A stretch of 64,000 bases of DNA from Paenibacillus dokdonensis (GTDB lineage: Bacteria > Bacillota > Bacilli > Paenibacillales > Paenibacillaceae): contig NZ_STGQ01000004.1 in NCBI RefSeq assembly GCF_004916975.1, forward strand, positions 1-64,000, written 5' to 3'. The notes under the pieces were generated by a model, which saw nothing but the letters and a program-made list of their open reading frames with translations, searched no databases and was not told the DNA's origin. The stretch's first letter is position 1. Each line of letters begins with the position of its first letter. Made by a program: the position numbers and the translations under genes. This document shows positions 1 to 8,020 of the stretch, one piece after another.

Positions 1-62
1 TTGCATGTATTAGGCACGCCGCCAGCGTTCGTCCTGAGCCAGGATCAAACTCTCCAAGAAAG
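1..62 (-). rRNA. rrs: 16S rRNA, 5' end (partial)
   Basis: Read on the minus strand, this edge carries the universal 5' motif of bacterial 16S rRNA: AGAGTTTGATCCTGGCTCAG followed by the ACGAACGCTGGCGGC segment and the start of the next helix. Only about 60 bases are inside the window; the rest of the gene lies beyond the left edge. The exact mature 5' end is estimated from the B. subtilis 16S start. The leader and promoters lie upstream at 63-460. Confidence 0.97.
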
Positions 63-224
63 TTGATAGCTCATTTTGAAACTGACGAGATGTAATGAAA
101 TTTTGAATTAAGCAATGCTAATCAAAATATTCATTAATGTTAATCTCATTTGTGCTCAATCATCGATTCAGACAAGAAGTCTTGAACCCGATGATCTCGC
201 GTTTCGGCTTTGCAAGCAAAGCCT

Positions 225-262
225 GTATCTCACTCGTTGTTCAGTTTTCAAAGATCAAATTC
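225..262 (-). promoter_or_regulatory. rRNA leader with boxA-like antitermination element
   Basis: On the minus strand the leader reads GATCTTTGAAAACTGAAC, the boxA/nut-like sequence typical of Bacillus-group rrn leaders, which binds Nus factors to prevent premature termination. It sits between the promoters (308-458) and the 16S start. The call rests on sequence resemblance only. Confidence 0.65.
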
Positions 263-307
263 TTTCTCGTTTCCGCTTCAACATTTTGTATCAGCAGCAA
301 CTCTTAT

Positions 308-337
308 AATATATCACGCTGACCATCATTTCGTCAA
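308..337 (-). promoter_or_regulatory. rrn promoter P2 (SigA)
   Basis: Minus-strand -35 TTGACG (332-337) and -10 TATATT (308-313) are separated by 18 bases, about 245 bases upstream of the 16S 5' end. An A/T-rich UP-element-like tract (340-360) lies just upstream. A second promoter at 429-458 makes a tandem pair, as is usual for rRNA operons. Confidence 0.7.
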
Positions 338-428
338 GCACTTTTTTTCGAGCTTTTTTTCAGCTCAACTTTCGAGCTTGTCGAATCCTCAGTTTCGAAA
401 AAATCAGAGGTTTAATGGGGCGAGTTAT

Positions 429-458
429 AATTTAACACATAAAACAACACAGAGTCAA
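429..458 (-). promoter_or_regulatory. rrn promoter P1 (SigA)
   Basis: Minus-strand -35 TTGACT (453-458) and -10 TAAATT (429-434) with an 18-base spacer, about 120 bases upstream of the second rrn promoter. Confidence 0.6.
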
Positions 459-519
459 CCTTAAATTGAAAGTTACCGCAACCTCTATACGTTACCCTGA
501 AATACCGCATCTATACATT

Positions 520-544
520 AAAAGGGAAGGTGTCCTTCCCTTTT
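520..544. terminator. Intrinsic terminator after ygxA
   Basis: A perfect 11-bp inverted repeat (AAAAGGGAAGG / CCTTCCCTTTT, 3-base loop) ends in T tracts on both strands. It lies 25 bases past the ygxA stop and insulates that gene from the rrn promoters. Confidence 0.8.
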
Positions 545-568
545 GTTTGTGCTGCATTTAACACGGAG

Positions 569-1447
569 CTACCCAGCGGTATATCGTATCCCTTGACTCC
601 CATAACCGGAAAACTCCGACCACCCGACGGTTTCCTTCACTAATGATCTGTTGACCAGTTTGCGCATGACCAGAGGCAGTTCATTTCTCACCATAATCAG
701 TTCCGGATGATGAATCAGTTCTTCAATGCTCCATGGTTTAGGTCTGCTTCTCAATATCTGCAGCAGAAGGACGGAGCATTCGGCCATTTTTGACATAACA
801 GAGAATTCACAAGCAAGCAGCACCAGTTCGACACGCTGCTGGATGGTTTCCGTACTCTGGGTCAATTCCTCATATAGCTTATGAATAGCCGTATTCAGCT
901 CTTTCACTTGCTCCCAAACGGCCTTATCAGGCAGGACACCACGTTCAATGAGCTCAATTCTAGCCCAGTGTTTCAACGAGTCCAGAACACATTGATATGC
1001 ATCAATGACGTAGCCGGACTGCATATTGCGCTTGGCCTCAACATAAATGCAAAGGAACTGCGAAAACTCGTACAGCATTTTACGATCCCGAAGTGGTTGT
1101 TCAAATTCTATATACTCCCGGCGCAGCATAGCCAGTCTGTCACCATGGTCCTGGACAAGTTCACCTTCCATAAAACAGCGGACCAAATCCCCCTTCTCAC
1201 CTGCAATAAGCCAGCATTGAAGCGATTCAGTCGTGACATGAAGCACCTGACAAGGCAGATCGCCAATCAGCGTATGCTCAACAGTCAATTCCTCTTCCTG
1301 CTCTTCATGGACAACAAGAACGATGAAATCGAAGTCATGAAGCAAAGATCCATCAAATTTATGGGCTTCCTGACGATAAACAATAGTACCTATGGCATCG
1401 ACATCAACCGACTCTCCATAAAAAAAAGACAAATTGGACAAATCCAT
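569..1447 (-). CDS. ygxA: YgxA-like nucleotidyltransferase-fold protein
   Basis: 292-aa cytoplasmic protein resembling the YgxA family (nucleotidyltransferase-like proteins of unknown substrate). I see no confidently conserved catalytic motif, so activity is not claimed. The identification leans strongly on position: ygxA lies between ygzB and an rRNA operon in B. subtilis, exactly as here. I place the start at the ATG at 1447 because GGAGGGA sits 5-6 bases before it; an in-frame ATG 12 bases further upstream (1459) overlaps that ribosome-binding site and has none of its own. It is transcribed toward the rRNA operon and ends before a strong terminator. Confidence 0.85.
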   Translation of the reverse strand: MDLSNLSFFYGESVDVDAIGTIVYRQEAHKFDGSLLHDFDFIVLVVHEEQEEELTVEHTLIGDLPCQVLHVTTESLQCWLIAGEKGDLVRCFMEGELVQDHGDRLAMLRREYIEFEQPLRDRKMLYEFSQFLCIYVEAKRNMQSGYVIDAYQCVLDSLKHWARIELIERGVLPDKAVWEQVKELNTAIHKLYEELTQSTETIQQRVELVLLACEFSVMSKMAECSVLLLQILRSRPKPWSIEELIHHPELIMVRNELPLVMRKLVNRSLVKETVGWSEFSGYGSQGIRYTAG

Positions 1448-1503
1448 GTCTCCCTCCATGCATTCCTTGGCGAAAAGCAGCCAATTCAGTTATAATATAC
1501 TTC

Positions 1504-1517
1504 TACATGTCCATGTA
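1504..1517. repeat. Inverted repeat between divergent ygxA and ygzB
   Basis: TACATG-TC-CATGTA is a 6-2-6 inverted repeat in the 120-base gap between the divergent starts of ygxA (1447) and ygzB (1568). Position and symmetry are operator-like, but no regulator can be assigned and short repeats like this can occur by chance. Confidence 0.35.
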
Positions 1518-1567
1518 AGTTCCTTCTTTTTCGAATACAACTAATTGATGATAGGAGCTAGTAATCC

Positions 1568-1972
1568 ATGATCTTTAAAACAGCAAAAATCAATGCCTTC
1601 CGCACTTGGGGTCTGCTGCTTACGATGATTGGCATGGGACTTATGGTCCTCGGCACGGCAGGAATTGTCTTCTGGGGACAAGCCGGAAAAATCGTAGCGG
1701 CCATTGGTCTCGTCATTGGACTCATTTCCATGATGGGCAGCCTCGGTATTTATTTTTGGGCTGGAATGCTCTCCACCAGCGTTAAATCAATCGAATGTCC
1801 GGAATGTCATAAACCGACGAAATTGCTCGGGAAGACAGACCGCTGCATGTTCTGTCGAACCATTCTGACAACAGATATTCAACAGGCGAACATTACAGAT
1901 GATGAACTGGAGGAAGCCCAGAAGCTTCAGGAAACACAACCCGCTCCGCAGTCGGTAACTCATCATCACTAG
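1568..1972 (+). CDS. ygzB: YgzB family membrane zinc-ribbon protein
   Basis: 134-aa protein with two predicted membrane helices (about residues 14-37 and 43-66) followed by a cytoplasmic zinc ribbon: C77-x2-C80 and C93-x2-C96. The tail is acidic then Gln/Pro rich and ends in three histidines. This layout is that of the YgzB family, whose function is unknown. It is one of few plus-strand genes here, divergent from ygxA and convergent with the GH18 gene; a strong bidirectional terminator follows. YgzB lies next to perR and ygxA in B. subtilis, supporting orthology. Confidence 0.88.
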   Translation: MIFKTAKINAFRTWGLLLTMIGMGLMVLGTAGIVFWGQAGKIVAAIGLVIGLISMMGSLGIYFWAGMLSTSVKSIECPECHKPTKLLGKTDRCMFCRTILTTDIQQANITDDELEEAQKLQETQPAPQSVTHHH

Positions 1973-1980
1973 GCAATCAA

Positions 1981-2020
1981 AAAAGAACCGGTCACCTTTT
2001 AAAGGATGACCGGTTCTTTT
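1981..2020. terminator. Bidirectional terminator (ygzB / GH18 gene)
   Basis: A 14-bp perfect stem (AAAAGAACCGGTCA / TGACCGGTTCTTTT) with a 12-base loop and T runs on both strands, between convergent genes ending at 1972 and 2044. Confidence 0.9.
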
Positions 2021-2043
2021 GTTCCGTATGAGTGCAGTATGCA

Positions 2044-3762
2044 TTAAGATGAAATATCTTTGAGCACGTTCCAAGCTTCTTCTGTCCCAAAGCTGCGGGT
2101 CCATGCGGCAACTCCGCCCAAATTAAGCTCCTTCGCCAGCTTTACTCTTTCCTTAAGAGAAGTCTTATCTTCAATCCATATCTTCTTCACTACGCCGTCC
2201 TCGGTATACTCGACATAGTTTTGTTTAACATCCTCCAGATACTTCGGTTTCAGCTTCTTTTCGGTAAGAATATCATTTACGGTTTTCATACCAACCGCCT
2301 TCGATGAAACCTTCGTTTTCCCGTCCTTAAGTTCCTCGGACCAGATCCGGGTATACAGCGGCACAGCCAAAATGAGCTTCTCGGAAGGAACCGCATCCTC
2401 CTCCAGTATCTTGCGGACAGCTGCTTCCGACCAAGGCAGGGATGAGACGGATCCGGCTTTCGGGCTGGCTGCCCAGTGCTCATCGTATGCCATCAATACT
2501 ATAAAGTCCGCCGTTTCTCCAAGCGAGCGCCGGTCCAAAAAACGCGACCACATTTCACTACCTGACTTCGGGGTAACATCGACTGATACAATCAATCCCG
2601 CGGCCCGGGCGAGCGGTTTCAGCTCACGGACAAACTGCGATACGTTTTCACCGTCTTTGGTTTTCACATTTTCAAAATCCAAATTGATGCCGTCCAAATG
2701 ATACATTTTCGCGAACTGCAGCGTCTGGTTAATCGTATTTAATCTCGTTTCGTAGGTAGCCATCGCGCTTGTGGTCAGGTCAGGGTCGAAGCTGTTGTTT
2801 AAAAGCCCCCATACCTCCATCCCTCGGGCATGGGCTTTCGTGACATAGGCGGTATCCGCATTGCTGCGAACATTCCCCTCGCCATCTATGATGCTAAACC
2901 ATGTAGGACTAACCACGTTTACCCCGGATAGCTTATCAATCACTGAAGGATCCGGCTTTTTCTGATAAACAGCTTCCCACGCCAAATTCACCGGCTTGCC
3001 TTTCCAGCTGCGTTCCGCCTGAGTAGGCTGCTGCGGTACTGCATCCACCGTTTTCCTTTCGCCCAGCGTCACCTTAGACTTTGGCACATAACCGGCATAT
3101 CCGTTATCCATTTGTACAAAATACCATGATTCATCGGTTTCCCAGACTCTAATGGATGTGCCGCCAGGCATGTCTGCCAAAATAGGTTCATGCTTGGACG
3201 GGCCCTTGCGAAGAGATGTTTTGGAATCCGCTGCCCCGTTAACCCTGCCCATCTGTATGGTGTCTCCGGCTTTCATCAACAGCACAGCACCTGTATCCGA
3301 ATCCTCGTGAATGGCTATGCCATATAGCTCCTTAAGCGGCTGAACCGGCATATACAGCAGGCTATTCTTTTCTTCTGGCGCAAACCGCAGCTGTACCTGC
3401 TTGTTATTCAATCGTGCTTCCGTCTCTCCTGTCTGCAAATGCATGACTTGCACAGGTGTCGTGAGAATCAGCGACTGTGTACCCTTTTCATAACGAATAT
3501 TCGGATCTACTGCCTCCTGAAGGACAGGGAGCGGCAGCTTCAGCTGTTCACCGGAACCGGCGGCAGACTGGTCAAGCAGTTTTCCTTTTACAAAAATGGG
3601 CTTGTCCAGCCCCTTCCAATCCGGCTTCTCATGCAATGGATTCGGAAGAACCTGGGTTACTGTTATATATGCACCGGCCACGATCAAACACAATCCCAGC
3701 ACGATGGCAAAACGCCTTTTTGCCGTGGAACGGTGCCTGCGTCTTCTTCTAGTCAAAAGCAA
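2044..3762 (-). CDS. Membrane-anchored SH3b / glycosyl hydrolase family 18 protein
   Basis: 572 aa. A basic N-terminus (residues 1-17) precedes one membrane helix (about 18-38), so the rest faces outside. A stalk region resembling copper-amine-oxidase N-like domains (about 75-170) is followed by a bacterial SH3 domain (about 180-235; LRKGPS and GYAGYVPKS) and a GH18 chitinase-fold domain (about 255-570). The catalytic motif reads DGINLDFE, retaining the acid/base Glu; the family consensus is DGxDxDxE, and the Asn variant is also known from YaaH/SleL-type enzymes. By family this is a cell-wall or spore-cortex glucosaminidase-like enzyme (inference). It sits between ygzB and perR, transcribed alone from a 150-base gap, and ends at a bidirectional terminator. 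Confidence 0.88.
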   Translation of the reverse strand: MLLTRRRRRHRSTAKRRFAIVLGLCLIVAGAYITVTQVLPNPLHEKPDWKGLDKPIFVKGKLLDQSAAGSGEQLKLPLPVLQEAVDPNIRYEKGTQSLILTTPVQVMHLQTGETEARLNNKQVQLRFAPEEKNSLLYMPVQPLKELYGIAIHEDSDTGAVLLMKAGDTIQMGRVNGAADSKTSLRKGPSKHEPILADMPGGTSIRVWETDESWYFVQMDNGYAGYVPKSKVTLGERKTVDAVPQQPTQAERSWKGKPVNLAWEAVYQKKPDPSVIDKLSGVNVVSPTWFSIIDGEGNVRSNADTAYVTKAHARGMEVWGLLNNSFDPDLTTSAMATYETRLNTINQTLQFAKMYHLDGINLDFENVKTKDGENVSQFVRELKPLARAAGLIVSVDVTPKSGSEMWSRFLDRRSLGETADFIVLMAYDEHWAASPKAGSVSSLPWSEAAVRKILEEDAVPSEKLILAVPLYTRIWSEELKDGKTKVSSKAVGMKTVNDILTEKKLKPKYLEDVKQNYVEYTEDGVVKKIWIEDKTSLKERVKLAKELNLGGVAAWTRSFGTEEAWNVLKDISS

Positions 3763-3849
3763 ATCCTCCGTTATCGTATTGTGTCATTTTTCCTTGCGAT
3801 ATTTAGGATGCAAATTTTTTCGGTTCCATGCATTCTTAACTCTTAAGCA

Positions 3850-3890
3850 AAAAAACGCGAGGAGTCCATTACAGGAATCCGCACGTTTTA
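3850..3890 (-). terminator. Terminator after perR
   Basis: On the minus strand AAAACG...CGTTTT arms enclose a largely paired GC-rich stem and run into a seven-T tract, about 30 bases after the perR stop. Confidence 0.7.
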
Positions 3891-3918
3891 TCAAAACAGA
3901 CCGCATGAAACGGATGCT

Positions 3919-4344
3919 TTACTTATTTTTGCAACTGCTGCAAATCCCGTACAATTCCATACGCAGCCCCTGAATCTGAAAGCCCGTGCTCTTCTCAGCC
4001 GTGTGCTCCACATCCTCCAGGGAAGGATAACTGAAATCCTCAATCTTACCGCATTTCTGACAAATGACATGAAAGTGATCAGACACATTCGCATCAAAAC
4101 GGCTTGAATTATCTCCATAGGTCAGCTCATGAACCATTCCGGCTTCAATCAGCATCTTCAAATTATTATATACAGTTGCTACACTCATGCTCGGAAATTT
4201 AGGCTCGAGCGCACGATAGATCTCATCCGCAGTCGGATGACTCATGGAATCCATGAGATAAGCCAGTATCGCATGACGCTGGGGCGTAATCCGAACACCA
4301 CTCGTTTTCAATTGTTCCAATGCATGCTCGACTCGCGTAGCCAT
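3919..4344 (-). CDS. perR: Peroxide-sensing Fur-family repressor PerR
   Basis: 141-aa Fur-family regulator. The winged-helix part spans about residues 1-82. With the ATG at 4344, the putative regulatory metal ligands are H36, D84, H90, H92 and D103, each one position before the B. subtilis PerR ligands (H37, D85, H91, H93, D104). Structural zinc cysteines are C95-x2-C98 and C135-x2-C138. PerR senses H2O2 by iron-catalysed histidine oxidation and represses peroxide-defence genes. The ATG at 4344 has a GGTGGG site 4 bases upstream; an in-frame GTG at 4353 overlaps that site and is less likely. Fur/PerR-type boxes occur at 56029 and 58324. Confidence 0.95.
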   Translation of the reverse strand: MATRVEHALEQLKTSGVRITPQRHAILAYLMDSMSHPTADEIYRALEPKFPSMSVATVYNNLKMLIEAGMVHELTYGDNSSRFDANVSDHFHVICQKCGKIEDFSYPSLEDVEHTAEKSTGFQIQGLRMELYGICSSCKNK

Positions 4345-4388
4345 CTTACCCACCGCCTTATTATTTAAGCAAAATTTCTTATTACTTT

Positions 4389-4418
4389 ATTTTACGTTCA
4401 TCGTTTCAACTTTGTCAA
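4389..4418 (-). promoter_or_regulatory. perR promoter (SigA)
   Basis: Minus-strand -35 TTGACA (4413-4418) and -10 TAAAAT (4389-4394), 18-base spacer, 45 bases upstream of the perR ATG. I looked for a PerR box over it and found no convincing 7-1-7 match. Confidence 0.7.
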
Positions 4419-4465
4419 CGAAAGGCCGCCTCTTGAAAAAACTTGGAATTCGAAAAGATATCGAT

Positions 4466-5734
4466 TCAATACTTATTCACTTTCAGATCACTGTTGCCTT
4501 CAATATGAACCGTGTATTCTCCAAGACCTATTGTACCCGTTATATTCTTTTTATCCACCGTAAATTCCGGGAATTGGTTGCGAATATCGCCATAGCTGAT
4601 CGTACCGTCCAGGTTATAGCTTCCCGTTTCAGGGAGGCTGACTGTCAGCTCACCTACCGCACTATATATATCCCAGTTGCCCGCTACAAGGCTGGAACGT
4701 GCGGTTATACCGCCATTCAGTGATTCTGCCTTGAGTTCGGAACGGATCTCATCCACATAAATATTCCCGTTTTTAGTACGGGCATCAATTTTCCCCAGCG
4801 CCCGGATGATGGATAGATTCCCCACCTGGGTTGTGAGTGTAGCGGCATCTGAAATATCAACAGCTTGCATATTTCCCTGGTTCGTGTTGAGGTCAATCGA
4901 TCCTATGACATTGAAGGCGCTGACTTTTCCGTTTAGCGTACTGCCTTTAATATCCCCGGATACATGATCCAGCTTCAGTTCACCACTCGCTGTCTCCATT
5001 GAAATCTGCTTAATGGCGTCCACATGCTGCAGGCTGATACTCCCATTCATGGTCCGCAAGGATAGATCGAATCGCCGATCCTCCGGCAGCGTGATCGTCA
5101 GCTCCATCCTCGGCTGTCTTTTTCCGGATTGCCCGTAGGACTTGCCTTTGGTCTGAATCGTAATCGTACTGTCACCGCTGACTTCCAGGGCTGACTCTCT
5201 TCCGATTACTTCAGCCTCCGGGCCTGTAATTTGATCGACCCAGATTTCCGCCTGCACCCCGATATCCGTCACGGGTCCGCGCTGCACGATTATATCTCCA
5301 TTAATGTTGTCCACATTGATATTTTTGGTCTCCATGGTTACCGGATAGGCAATCATATCCTTGGCAACGCTGTTTCCTTCCTGCTCGCCGTAATCCACAC
5401 CCGCTGCAGTCAGATTCAAGCTCACCTTATTCCATAGATGCAAATAGTGCTTCTGTTCCGTCACGATAAACACAGATGCCGACAAAACGACAGCCAGCAG
5501 GATACCGCGCAGATCGAGCTGGAAACGACGGCCCGTCCCCTTCGGCTTCCGCGACACCAGATACAGCACCACGGATTCCAATCCCCAAAGCACAGCTATG
5601 AGCGGCCACCATTTCAGCAGCAGCAGCAAATGTTCGGTACCATGCAGCGCATCATCAAGAAGAAGCACTCCTGTTGCTACAAGCAGCAGGACGGCTGTAA
5701 ACCTCCCCACCCTCATTCTCCGTTTGCGATTCAT
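4466..5734 (-). CDS. DUF4097 beta-repeat membrane protein
   Basis: 422 aa. The N-terminal third has about three membrane helices (roughly residues 10-30, 38-60 and 74-92), similar to the LiaF/YvlB-type membrane part. The C-terminal part (about 130-415) is an extracytoplasmic right-handed beta-helix-like array typical of DUF4097, with recurring short units such as MNGSIS, LNGKVS, KNGNIY and LNGGIT spaced roughly 20 residues. Function is unknown; relatives are linked to envelope-stress sensing (family association, not shown here). It lies 45 bases downstream of the TM2-like gene ending at 5780, suggesting an operon, and has a GGGGGG ribosome-binding site 6 bases before its ATG. Confidence 0.8.
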   Translation of the reverse strand: MNRKRRMRVGRFTAVLLLVATGVLLLDDALHGTEHLLLLLKWWPLIAVLWGLESVVLYLVSRKPKGTGRRFQLDLRGILLAVVLSASVFIVTEQKHYLHLWNKVSLNLTAAGVDYGEQEGNSVAKDMIAYPVTMETKNINVDNINGDIIVQRGPVTDIGVQAEIWVDQITGPEAEVIGRESALEVSGDSTITIQTKGKSYGQSGKRQPRMELTITLPEDRRFDLSLRTMNGSISLQHVDAIKQISMETASGELKLDHVSGDIKGSTLNGKVSAFNVIGSIDLNTNQGNMQAVDISDAATLTTQVGNLSIIRALGKIDARTKNGNIYVDEIRSELKAESLNGGITARSSLVAGNWDIYSAVGELTVSLPETGSYNLDGTISYGDIRNQFPEFTVDKKNITGTIGLGEYTVHIEGNSDLKVNKY

Positions 5735-5779
5735 GATATCCCCCCGTTCACCTTGCGAATATGATCATCCCTCTCTTGT

Positions 5780-6409
5780 TTAAATCTTTTCGGAACGGCG
5801 TTGTCTCCAAAGAATCCAGATTTCACGGGTTCCTGCCCAGAGACCTGCCGCAATCAATACGATGGAAACCGTGATTTTACCGTAGTGTTCCATATAAAAC
5901 TGCAGCCAGCGAGGCTTTTGATAAAAAGCAAACATCATTGCTCCGCCAATGATCAGCATAATTCCAAAAAAAGCGCTCCGTTCTACAGTAAAAGGATTTC
6001 GGTATGCAGCCGGTTCTTCAATGTCTGTCTGACTGGATGTTTTTACTCTGCGATAAATGACATAATCTGCTGCTTGAAGCACATCATACACATTATAAAA
6101 ATAGGCCACCGGAATAACCAAAGCCAGCAAGATCAGTAAAGGTACATTGATCTGTATGCCGATGGACGAGAAGTACAGGAGCGCCGAAGCATCCAGAAGC
6201 AAAGTAAAAATAAAAGCAATGCCTTTACGATATAAACCAAGATAAATATGACCCAGACCCGGGCATAAGGCAGCCAATAATCCGGCAGTGAATTTTCTTT
6301 TTCGGGAAAACAGACGCCGGGTGCGGACTTCAGCATCTTTCTCTCTGCGCTTGTTGTGATCACTCTTTGCCGCTTTGTCCGTTCCGCCCGTTCGTTTGAC
6401 GCTGTGCAT
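5780..6409 (-). CDS. Four-helix membrane protein with TM2-like segment
   Basis: 209 aa. A highly basic N-terminal tail (about 40 residues rich in Lys/Arg) is followed by a TM2-like motif, CPGLGHIYLGLYRKG, which forms a helical hairpin with a Gly-rich turn. About four membrane helices follow in total. The function is unknown. I chose the ATG at 6409, preceded by AAAGGAG at 8 bases; a TTG at 6433 in the same frame lacks a ribosome-binding site. It is the first gene of a probable two-gene operon with the DUF4097 protein. Confidence 0.72.
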   Translation of the reverse strand: MHSVKRTGGTDKAAKSDHNKRREKDAEVRTRRLFSRKRKFTAGLLAALCPGLGHIYLGLYRKGIAFIFTLLLDASALLYFSSIGIQINVPLLILLALVIPVAYFYNVYDVLQAADYVIYRRVKTSSQTDIEEPAAYRNPFTVERSAFFGIMLIIGGAMMFAFYQKPRWLQFYMEHYGKITVSIVLIAAGLWAGTREIWILWRQRRSEKI

Positions 6410-6621
6410 CCTCCCAGCTCCTTTCCCTCTCAAAAATGAATCGATCGGCTTACGCTTACTTTTTATATAATCTTAAATAAAATTTATTTGTCGACTTCCC
6501 CCATCTTGTATCTCTTTAAAAAGGGTTGCTTTATCTTTTCTTTAGTTCATTTTATTTAGATAGTACCCTATATGATGTGGACAATAACAGGTAAATATCT
6601 GGATGTTCGTCCTTTCCAAAC

Positions 6622-6650
6622 AAAAAAACCCCCGATTTTCCGGGAGTTTT
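6622..6650 (-). terminator. Terminator after MgtC-like gene
   Basis: Minus strand ACTCCCG-GAAAAT-CGGGGGT stem followed by seven T, starting 12 bases past the stop at 6662. Confidence 0.85.
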
Positions 6651-6661
6651 CGGATATCACT

Positions 6662-7381
6662 CTAATCGATTGAGACCATGGAAATCCCTTCAAGCTTACG
6701 GATACGGGATGTCAGCATAAGCGGGTCAAAGGCTCGTTTACTCAGTACATTCAATGATATCTCCATCGTGGTTGAAGGCGGCTGAAGCTCACCATACGCC
6801 GCGTTGCTCCGTTCATTGACTACGGCCCTTTTCACAGTGATGTCTTCCCCCTCAAGCAAGCCGGATATGGATTCCAGCAGTCCAGGAGCAGAGATCGCAT
6901 AAATCGTCACCAGATGAAGCTTGCTGCCGCGAATATAACGCTGCTCTAGTTTATTGAACACAACGAGGGTGAGCAGGATCAGAAATGTCGCCGCGATGGA
7001 AGCGAAATAAAAACCTGCGCCAATGGAGAGTCCGACTGCTGCAATGACCCACACAGAAGCGGCAGTTGTCAGTCCGGTAATCGATTTCCCCGTAAACAAA
7101 ATCGTCCCGGCTCCCAAAAATCCAACACCCGTAATGACGGCCGAAGCCAATCTCGCGGGATCAATACGAATGTTAACCTCATGTACAAATTCAGAAAAAC
7201 CGTAAATGGACAGCATGATGATTAAAGTTGACCCCATACAAACCAAAATGTGAGTTCGGAGTCCAGCTGCATGATTGGAGCGTTCCCGCTCCAATCCTAC
7301 GAGTCCGCCCAGCAAAACAGACAGCAGCAGTCGCAGCAAAATATGCACATTATCTATATACCATGGATCCGCCAAAAGCAT
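6662..7381 (-). CDS. MgtC/SapB family membrane protein
   Basis: 239 aa. The N-terminal about 140 residues match the MgtC/SapB membrane domain, with four or five helices and hallmark segments LGGLVGLERE, GLRTHILVCMGS, GVGFLGAGTI and GLTTAASVWV. A soluble ACT-like C-terminal domain (about 155-239) follows, as in longer MgtC proteins. MgtC family members are tied to Mg2+ limitation survival and F-ATPase modulation in pathogens; the role in this bacterium is not shown. GGGAGAG precedes the ATG. It appears monocistronic with its own terminator. Confidence 0.88.
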   Translation of the reverse strand: MLLADPWYIDNVHILLRLLLSVLLGGLVGLERERSNHAAGLRTHILVCMGSTLIIMLSIYGFSEFVHEVNIRIDPARLASAVITGVGFLGAGTILFTGKSITGLTTAASVWVIAAVGLSIGAGFYFASIAATFLILLTLVVFNKLEQRYIRGSKLHLVTIYAISAPGLLESISGLLEGEDITVKRAVVNERSNAAYGELQPPSTTMEISLNVLSKRAFDPLMLTSRIRKLEGISMVSID

Positions 7382-7420
7382 ATCTCTCCCTATTATGCAA
7401 TCTGCAGCCTTAAGGCAGGG

Positions 7421-7903
7421 TTACTTCCATAATGAAGTGGACTTTTCCGCTTGCCTGTGAAATGTCGTGAGCTCAACGCCCGGGGCGACCTCAAACGTAT
7501 CGAAAGGTATGAATCCAAATTTTAGATACAAGGCCACTGCCGGTTCATTCTTGGCACCCGTTGACACAATAAACAGCGGAATGTCGGCGTGGTCATCCAG
7601 CACATGACGAATCAGATTCCCGGCAATCCCTTTGCGGAAATGATCCGGATGAACCATCATCCGCATCAGTGTCAGTGAATCCGGCGCTTCCTTTTGAGTC
7701 GCAACTGCTCCGATGAGTTCTCCATCCTCCGTTAAACAACCATAAAAAATTTCGCCGCAATTTTTCAGCGTCTCATGGGTATCCAGCAGCGGAGGAATAT
7801 CATAAAACCCGATTTTTTCAGCTTCTAACCGGTAGGCGATATGCTGCAGCCGCCAAATTTGATCCACCATGTCGTTGTCCTGCAATGAAAGCTTGGTGAT
7901 CAT
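7421..7903 (-). CDS. GNAT family N-acetyltransferase
   Basis: 160-aa GNAT-fold protein. The acetyl-CoA binding motif A is visible as MVHPDHFRKGIAGNLIRHVL (about residues 90-109), followed by the motif-B-like NEPAVALYLKFGFIPF. The substrate cannot be inferred. The ATG at 7903 has AGGGGG 6 bases upstream; an upstream in-frame TTG (7921) overlaps this site and is disfavoured. It stands alone between the gatCAB terminator and the MgtC-like gene. Confidence 0.87.
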   Translation of the reverse strand: MITKLSLQDNDMVDQIWRLQHIAYRLEAEKIGFYDIPPLLDTHETLKNCGEIFYGCLTEDGELIGAVATQKEAPDSLTLMRMMVHPDHFRKGIAGNLIRHVLDDHADIPLFIVSTGAKNEPAVALYLKFGFIPFDTFEVAPGVELTTFHRQAEKSTSLWK

Positions 7904-7973
7904 AGGCTTCCCCCTTTTCAAGCTATACGCAGTAATTCAAAAAAAGACCATTGAACGCAAAATAACCACATAT

Positions 7974-8001
7974 AAAAAGGGCCTGTCCGGTGGACAAGCC
8001 C
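7974..8001 (-). terminator. Terminator of the gatCAB operon
   Basis: Minus strand GGGCTTGTCC-ACC-GGACAGGCCC stem (one G-T pair) followed by five T, 20 bases after the gatB stop. Confidence 0.9.
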
Positions 8002-8020
8002 CAAGACCCGTACCTCTTGC

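Noticed and set aside
881..1495. 204-aa plus-strand open frame
   Set aside because: It lies antisense to ygxA, has no ribosome-binding site and a composition of a shadow frame.
4345..4400. PerR box upstream of perR
   Set aside because: The A/T-rich stretch gives no better than a poor match to TTATAATnATTATAA.
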